This document shows positions 60,700 through 64,000 of a stretch of DNA of 64,000 nt, piece by piece (position 1 is the first letter of the stretch; every line of letters starts with the position of its first letter). The translations under genes and the position numbers were made by a program. This DNA is from Hymenobacter psoromatis (lineage in GTDB: Bacteria; Bacteroidota; Bacteroidia; Cytophagales; Hymenobacteraceae): assembly GCA_001596155.1 (NCBI GenBank), contig CP014771.1, forward strand, positions 2,542,001 to 2,606,000, written 5' to 3'. The notes under the pieces were generated by a model. The model did not search any database. It had not been told where the DNA came from and saw only the letters and a program-made list of their open reading frames with translations.

Positions 60700-61053
60700 A
60701 TGGCTCGCCCTACCCCCCCTTCCCGCTCGCAAGGCTTGCGTCGCCGCCTGGCCGCCTATAATTGGCGCCGGGTGGGTGTGCTGGCCGCCATTAGCTTTGT
60801 GTTGAGTGCCAGCCTGGTACTGTATTTGTTTGGCTTCGGCGACCGGTTTTTTGGGCGGTTAGTGGCCGCGTTTTTCGTAGGTTTTTGTTTGTTATCCGTT
60901 ACTTTTCTGGTGGTAATTCCGTTTATTGGGTGGGCCAGCACCCATTGGTTTGGCAAAAGCTGGCTGGGAGCTTCTACGCCGGCTCCGGCGCGCCGGGCCA
61001 GCCAGCCAACCCGCCAGCCGGCGGGGCCCCGTCGTTCACCTATTTTACCTTAA
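60700..61053 (+). CDS. Small membrane protein (117 aa)
   Basis: After a basic start (MARPTPPSRSQGLRRRLAAYNWRR) there are two hydrophobic helices (VGVLAAISFVLSASLVLYLF and LVAAFFVGFCLLSVTFLVV) and a proline/arginine-rich tail. No family is recognised. The ATG at 60700 is preferred to the codon at 60577 because of the -7 box just upstream. The AraC-type gene follows after 9 bp, so the two may be co-transcribed. Confidence 0.7.
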   Translation: MARPTPPSRSQGLRRRLAAYNWRRVGVLAAISFVLSASLVLYLFGFGDRFFGRLVAAFFVGFCLLSVTFLVVIPFIGWASTHWFGKSWLGASTPAPARRASQPTRQPAGPRRSPILP

Positions 61054-61062
61054 TTCTACTCC

Positions 61063-61635
61063 GTGAAAACCACTCTGCTGCACATCAAAAATATGGTTTG
61101 CCCGCGTTGCGTCGAGGCGGTTCAGAACTTGCTGGTGAAAGCTGGCTACGAACCCACCAGCGTCACGCTGGGCACGGCGCAGCTGGCGTCCAGCACGCCC
61201 GTTGACCCCCGCGAGGTGGCCCCGCTGCTGCGCGAAGCCGGCTTCGACGTGCTCCTGGACCGCGCCGAGCAGCTGACCGAGCAAATTAAGGGCGTGCTGC
61301 AAGAATATCTGGAGCACCTGCGCACCGCGCCCGCGCCGCTCACGACCTCGGCTTTTCTGGCTGACCGCTTTGCCACTACCTACTCACACCTGAGCAAGGT
61401 ATTTTCGCGCACCGCGAACCTCACCATCGAGAAGTACCTCATTCGCATGAAGATAGAGCGCGTGAAGGAGCTGCTCAGCTACGGCGAGATGACGCTGGTG
61501 CAGATTGCCGACCAGCTGCGCTACAGCTCGGGCCAACACTTGAGTAACCAGTTTCGGCAGGTGACGGGCCGCTCGGTGAGCGAGTTCCGCCGCATGCTCC
61601 AGCCCGACCGCCTCTCGCTCGACGCGCTAGGCTAA
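61063..61635 (+). CDS. AraC-family regulator with N-terminal HMA-like metal-binding domain
   Basis: The 190-residue protein opens with a heavy-metal-associated-like domain (LLHIKNMVCPRCVEAVQNLL; Cys13 and Cys16) running to about residue 68. It ends with an AraC/XylS helix-turn-helix (FATTYSHLSKVFSRTANLTIEKYL; SYGEMTLVQIADQLRYSSGQHLSNQFRQVTG). It probably senses copper or a similar soft metal and controls the neighbouring copper-storage and outer-membrane genes. The start is GTG at 61063, since the domain begins there. Confidence 0.9.
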   Translation: MKTTLLHIKNMVCPRCVEAVQNLLVKAGYEPTSVTLGTAQLASSTPVDPREVAPLLREAGFDVLLDRAEQLTEQIKGVLQEYLEHLRTAPAPLTTSAFLADRFATTYSHLSKVFSRTANLTIEKYLIRMKIERVKELLSYGEMTLVQIADQLRYSSGQHLSNQFRQVTGRSVSEFRRMLQPDRLSLDALG

Positions 61636-61639
61636 ATAA

Positions 61640-61755
61640 TTGTCCTTGCGAGCGTAACGAAGTGAAGCGCGGCAATCTTTCCTGCACGTTAGGGTTACTA
61701 CCCCGACGATTAGGAAAGATTGCCGCGCTTCACTTCGTTACGCTCGCAAGGACAA
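61640..61755. repeat. Class B long palindrome between convergent genes
   Basis: Arms of 44 bp (61640-61683 and 61712-61755) pair with no mismatch I can find. They begin 5 bp after the regulator's stop codon and end 6 bp before the copper-storage gene's. The outer TTGTCCTTGCG is shared with 8304-8412. Confidence 0.92.
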
Positions 61756-61760
61756 ATGTT

Positions 61761-62096
61761 TTATGCCTGGTAGCTCTTGCAGGCTTCGAGGCAGGCTTTG
61801 CAGGCCTCGGCGCACTGCTTGCAGTGGTCGTGCTGGTGCTTGGCGCATTCGTCGTGGCACTTCTGGCACAGCTCGATGCACTCTTTCATGATGTGGGGCG
61901 CGTGGGCCGAGTTGCGGGCGATGAAGGCGGCCGTGACCCGGCAGATGTCGGCGCAGTCGCGGTCGGTACGGATGCAGCCGACCATCATCTTTATATTGTC
62001 TTCCGAGAGGCAGGCGTCGGCGCAGTATTCGCAGGCGGCTACGCAGCGGGCCAGGGCATCGAGGACGGCGCGGTTTTCAACAGGGGCATTTTTCAT
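61761..62096 (-). CDS. Csp-type four-helix copper-storage protein (DUF326)
   Basis: The 111-residue protein contains 16 cysteines spaced as CxxxC, CxxC and CxxCxxxC along four helices (for example RCVAACEYCADACL and CKQCAEACKACLEAC), the pattern of cytosolic Csp3-like copper-storage proteins. It binds many Cu(I) ions inside the helical bundle. No signal peptide is seen, so it should be cytosolic. The HMA-AraC regulator on one side and a Met/His-rich outer-membrane protein on the other make a copper-handling group. Confidence 0.92.
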   Translation of the reverse strand: MKNAPVENRAVLDALARCVAACEYCADACLSEDNIKMMVGCIRTDRDCADICRVTAAFIARNSAHAPHIMKECIELCQKCHDECAKHQHDHCKQCAEACKACLEACKSYQA

Positions 62097-62182
62097 ACGG
62101 AAAAGGGAAAAGGAAGTAGCTGGCCACAGGAGCGGGCTGCTTCCTTGTACGGGAGGGGGTAGGCGAGGGTCGGTGTAAAGTG

Positions 62183-62248
62183 CGGGCAGGTAGCGTGCAG
62201 AATCCGGGGATTAGAGCAGAAAAGCCCGGATTCTGCACGCTGCCCGCC
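62183..62248. repeat. Palindrome between divergent copper genes
   Basis: GCGGGCA-GCGTGCAGAATCCGGG (62182-62208, with a 4-bp bulge) faces its complement at 62225-62248. It lies upstream of both the copper-storage gene and the outer-membrane protein gene, so it is unlikely to be a terminator. The 62097-62324 gap holds nothing else recognisable. Confidence 0.75.
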
Positions 62249-62324
62249 CTAACCTTTCGCTTCTGACAGGCTACTACCCGCCTGGTTTTCTCGTTAAGTG
62301 AGCAGTTGATTAACTGTGCATTAC

Positions 62325-63731
62325 ATGAGAATTTCTAGCTACTTGCCTCTGCTGGCCGCCGCCCTGGCGGCTACCCCCGCCCTGGCGCAACACGACCACC
62401 AGGCCATGCCCGGCATGACGATGCCCGCCGACACGGCCCACCACGCCATGAGCAGCATGCCAGGCATGGGCCTGATGAGCCACGCCTACTCGCGCCACCT
62501 GCCGATGTCGCGCAACGGCTCGGGCACGGCCTGGCAGCCCGACCAGACCGACATGTACATGTGGATGCAGCACAAAGGCCCCTGGATGCTGATGTACCAC
62601 GGCGCGGCCTTCGGGCGCTACACCAGCCAGAACTTCAACCACGACGGCGCGCGCGGCCACGCCAATGCCGTGGACGGCCCCAACTGGTTTATGACGATGG
62701 CCCAGCGCCGCGTGGGCGCGCGTGGCCTGCTGAATTTCAGCCTGATGCTGAGCCTCGACGCGCTGACCGAAACGCGCGGCGGCTACCCGCTGCTGTTTCA
62801 AACCGGGGAATCTTATAAAGGCCAGCCGCTTATCGACAAGCAGCATCCGCACGACCTGTTTTCGGGGCTGAGCGTGGGCTACACGCATGCTTTTTCGCAG
62901 GATGTGGACCTGACCGCCTACCTGGGCTACCCAGGGGAGCCGGCCATCGGGCCCACGGCGTTTATGCACCGGCTCTCGGCCATGCCTAACCCCGACGCGC
63001 CGCTCTCGCACCACTGGACCGACGCCACGCACATCACCTACGGGGTGGCCACGCTGGGGCTGCGCTACAAGCAGTTTAAGCTGGAAGGCAGCAACTTCAC
63101 GGGCCGCGAGCCCGACCAGTACCGCTTCGACTTCGACCGGCCCCGCGCTGACTCCTGGGCCGGCCGCCTCAACTGGAACCCTACCCCCACCCTGGCGCTG
63201 CAAGCGAGCCACGCCTACATCAAAAGCCCCGAAGACCTGCACCCCGACGAGAATGTGCACCGCACCACCGCGTCGGTGCTGCACAGCCGCAGCTGGGGCA
63301 ACCGCCACTACATCGCGTCGTCGCTGGTGTGGGGCATGAATAAAACCCTGGGCAAAGGCCCCCAGCACGCCGTGCTGGCCGAAACCAACCTCACGCTGGG
63401 CCGGCCCACGTTTTACGGCCGCTACGAGTTTGTGCAGAAGGACAGCGAGGAGCTGAATTTTTACGTGGCCGGTGCCGATAACGCGTTCCAGGGAACGGTC
63501 TTTAACGTCAATGCCCTCACGCTGGGCAGCAGCTACCGCCTCACCACGCTGGGCGGCCCGCGCGGCCCCGAGTTGAGCGTGGGCGGCCAGCTCACGGGCT
63601 ATTTTATTCCGCAGTCGCTGCAAGGCGGCAACTATCTGGGGGGCGGTTATTACGCGCCCGGCTATGGCCGCCTACCCCTCTCGGCCTCGGTGTACGTGCG
63701 CCTGAACGCGCCGTGGATGAAAGCGATGTAG
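62325..63731 (+). CDS. Outer-membrane protein with Met/His-rich N-terminus, copper-associated
   Basis: The 468-residue protein has a signal peptide (LLAAALAATPALAQ), then a metal-binding-like stretch rich in Met and His (HDHQAMPGMTMP; HHAMSSMPGMGLMSH). A long beta-rich region of barrel type follows and ends SASVYVRLNAPW. No exact family name is recalled, but similar proteins are found in Bacteroidota copper-efflux clusters. I start at ATG 62325 because the GTG at 62316 adds only three residues before the signal peptide. Confidence 0.75.
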   Translation: MRISSYLPLLAAALAATPALAQHDHQAMPGMTMPADTAHHAMSSMPGMGLMSHAYSRHLPMSRNGSGTAWQPDQTDMYMWMQHKGPWMLMYHGAAFGRYTSQNFNHDGARGHANAVDGPNWFMTMAQRRVGARGLLNFSLMLSLDALTETRGGYPLLFQTGESYKGQPLIDKQHPHDLFSGLSVGYTHAFSQDVDLTAYLGYPGEPAIGPTAFMHRLSAMPNPDAPLSHHWTDATHITYGVATLGLRYKQFKLEGSNFTGREPDQYRFDFDRPRADSWAGRLNWNPTPTLALQASHAYIKSPEDLHPDENVHRTTASVLHSRSWGNRHYIASSLVWGMNKTLGKGPQHAVLAETNLTLGRPTFYGRYEFVQKDSEELNFYVAGADNAFQGTVFNVNALTLGSSYRLTTLGGPRGPELSVGGQLTGYFIPQSLQGGNYLGGGYYAPGYGRLPLSASVYVRLNAPWMKAM

Positions 63732-63839
63732 GGCAAGAGCAGGGGGTAGGGAGCCGCCTGAGCGTGGCCCTGTTGGGCATTTGGTGATACCTTGCATCGG
63801 CAAAAAAACCCTGTCTTTTGCCGGTTCCCTACCCCTCTT

Positions 63840-64000
63840 ATGCACATCTATTTTCCGGGCTTTCTAGTGGTGGCGCTCCTCGTTTCGGGGGCCGCTTCGG
63901 CCCAATCGCAGCCCGCCCTCACGGCTGCCGACTACGCGCGCGCCGAGCGCTTTATGGGTTACAATACCCAGGCCCTGATTGATGGCAGCGCCGGCCAGCC
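63840..64000 (+). CDS. Start of a DPP-IV-like S9 peptidase (partial)
   Basis: The first 53 codons are visible and run off the window. After a signal peptide (VVALLVSGAASAQ) the sequence ALTAADYARAERFMGYNTQ matches the N-terminal start of dipeptidyl-peptidase-IV-like S9 enzymes of Bacteroidota. The catalytic domain is outside the window, so the call rests on this short stretch. A CCCTACCCC word lies just before the ATG. Confidence 0.6.
   Translation, partial: MHIYFPGFLVVALLVSGAASAQSQPALTAADYARAERFMGYNTQALIDGSAGQ

Overview
The window looks like a Bacteroidota chromosome of Hymenobacter type. This rests on high GC, SusC/SusD pairs, T9SS-style C-terminal sorting, promoter boxes of the form TAnnTTTG, almost no Shine-Dalgarno sites, and a dense load of long intergenic palindromes. 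The organism call is an inference from these signatures; no marker gene such as 16S rRNA is present.

Layout. (1) 1-8.1 kb: the tail of an FAD-dependent amine oxidase, a LysR regulator, tyrosine catabolism (hpd, hmgA) with an amino-acid dehydrogenase, a HipA-like kinase plus DUF3037 pair preceded by seven dyads spaced exactly 21 bp, and an orphan ABC ATPase. (2) 8.6-10.6 kb: a small coiled-coil protein, a tRNA-like fragment, and a LacI regulator carrying an N-terminal zinc ribbon. (3) 11.0-33.8 kb: a large polysaccharide utilisation locus. It holds SusC/SusD, an agarase-like hydrolase, GH105, a DUF2264 protein, a CE15 glucuronoyl esterase, uxuA and an SDR, two SGNH-type esterases, a GH2 enzyme, a second LacI regulator, and a giant beta-helix/esterase protein split by an in-frame TAG. 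The set fits an acetylated, glucuronate-bearing polysaccharide whose glucuronate is routed through mannonate. (4) 34.0-36.9 kb: a lower-GC type II restriction-modification pair next to tRNA-Gly(CCC). (5) 37-46 kb: a small membrane protein, a GNAT, a lipoprotein, a B12-binding radical SAM protein with a repeat fragment inside its coding sequence, and a second SusC/SusD pair. (6) 46-53 kb: a metal-transport cluster with a frameshifted VIT-family transporter, a TonB receptor, mntH with two DtxR/MntR-like boxes, and a CDF exporter. (7) 53-56.3 kb: AAG glycosylase and a MerR/quinone oxidoreductase/esterase operon. (8) 56.5-60.1 kb: a cobalamin riboswitch driving a BtuB-like receptor and a BtuG-like propeller lipoprotein. 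(9) 60.2-63.7 kb: small lipoprotein and membrane genes, then a copper group (HMA-AraC regulator, 16-Cys copper-storage protein, Met/His-rich outer-membrane protein). The window ends in the start of a DPP-IV-like peptidase.

Four non-genic themes stand out: the helically phased 21-bp dyad array; about 18 long palindromes whose two arms share the same private changes; a short G-rich word (GGGGGTAGG / CCTACCCCC) scattered dozens of times through genes and gaps; and several start codons sitting 3-7 nt after a promoter -7 box, which implies leaderless transcripts. All identifications were made by reading the sequence and recalling families; no database search was run.
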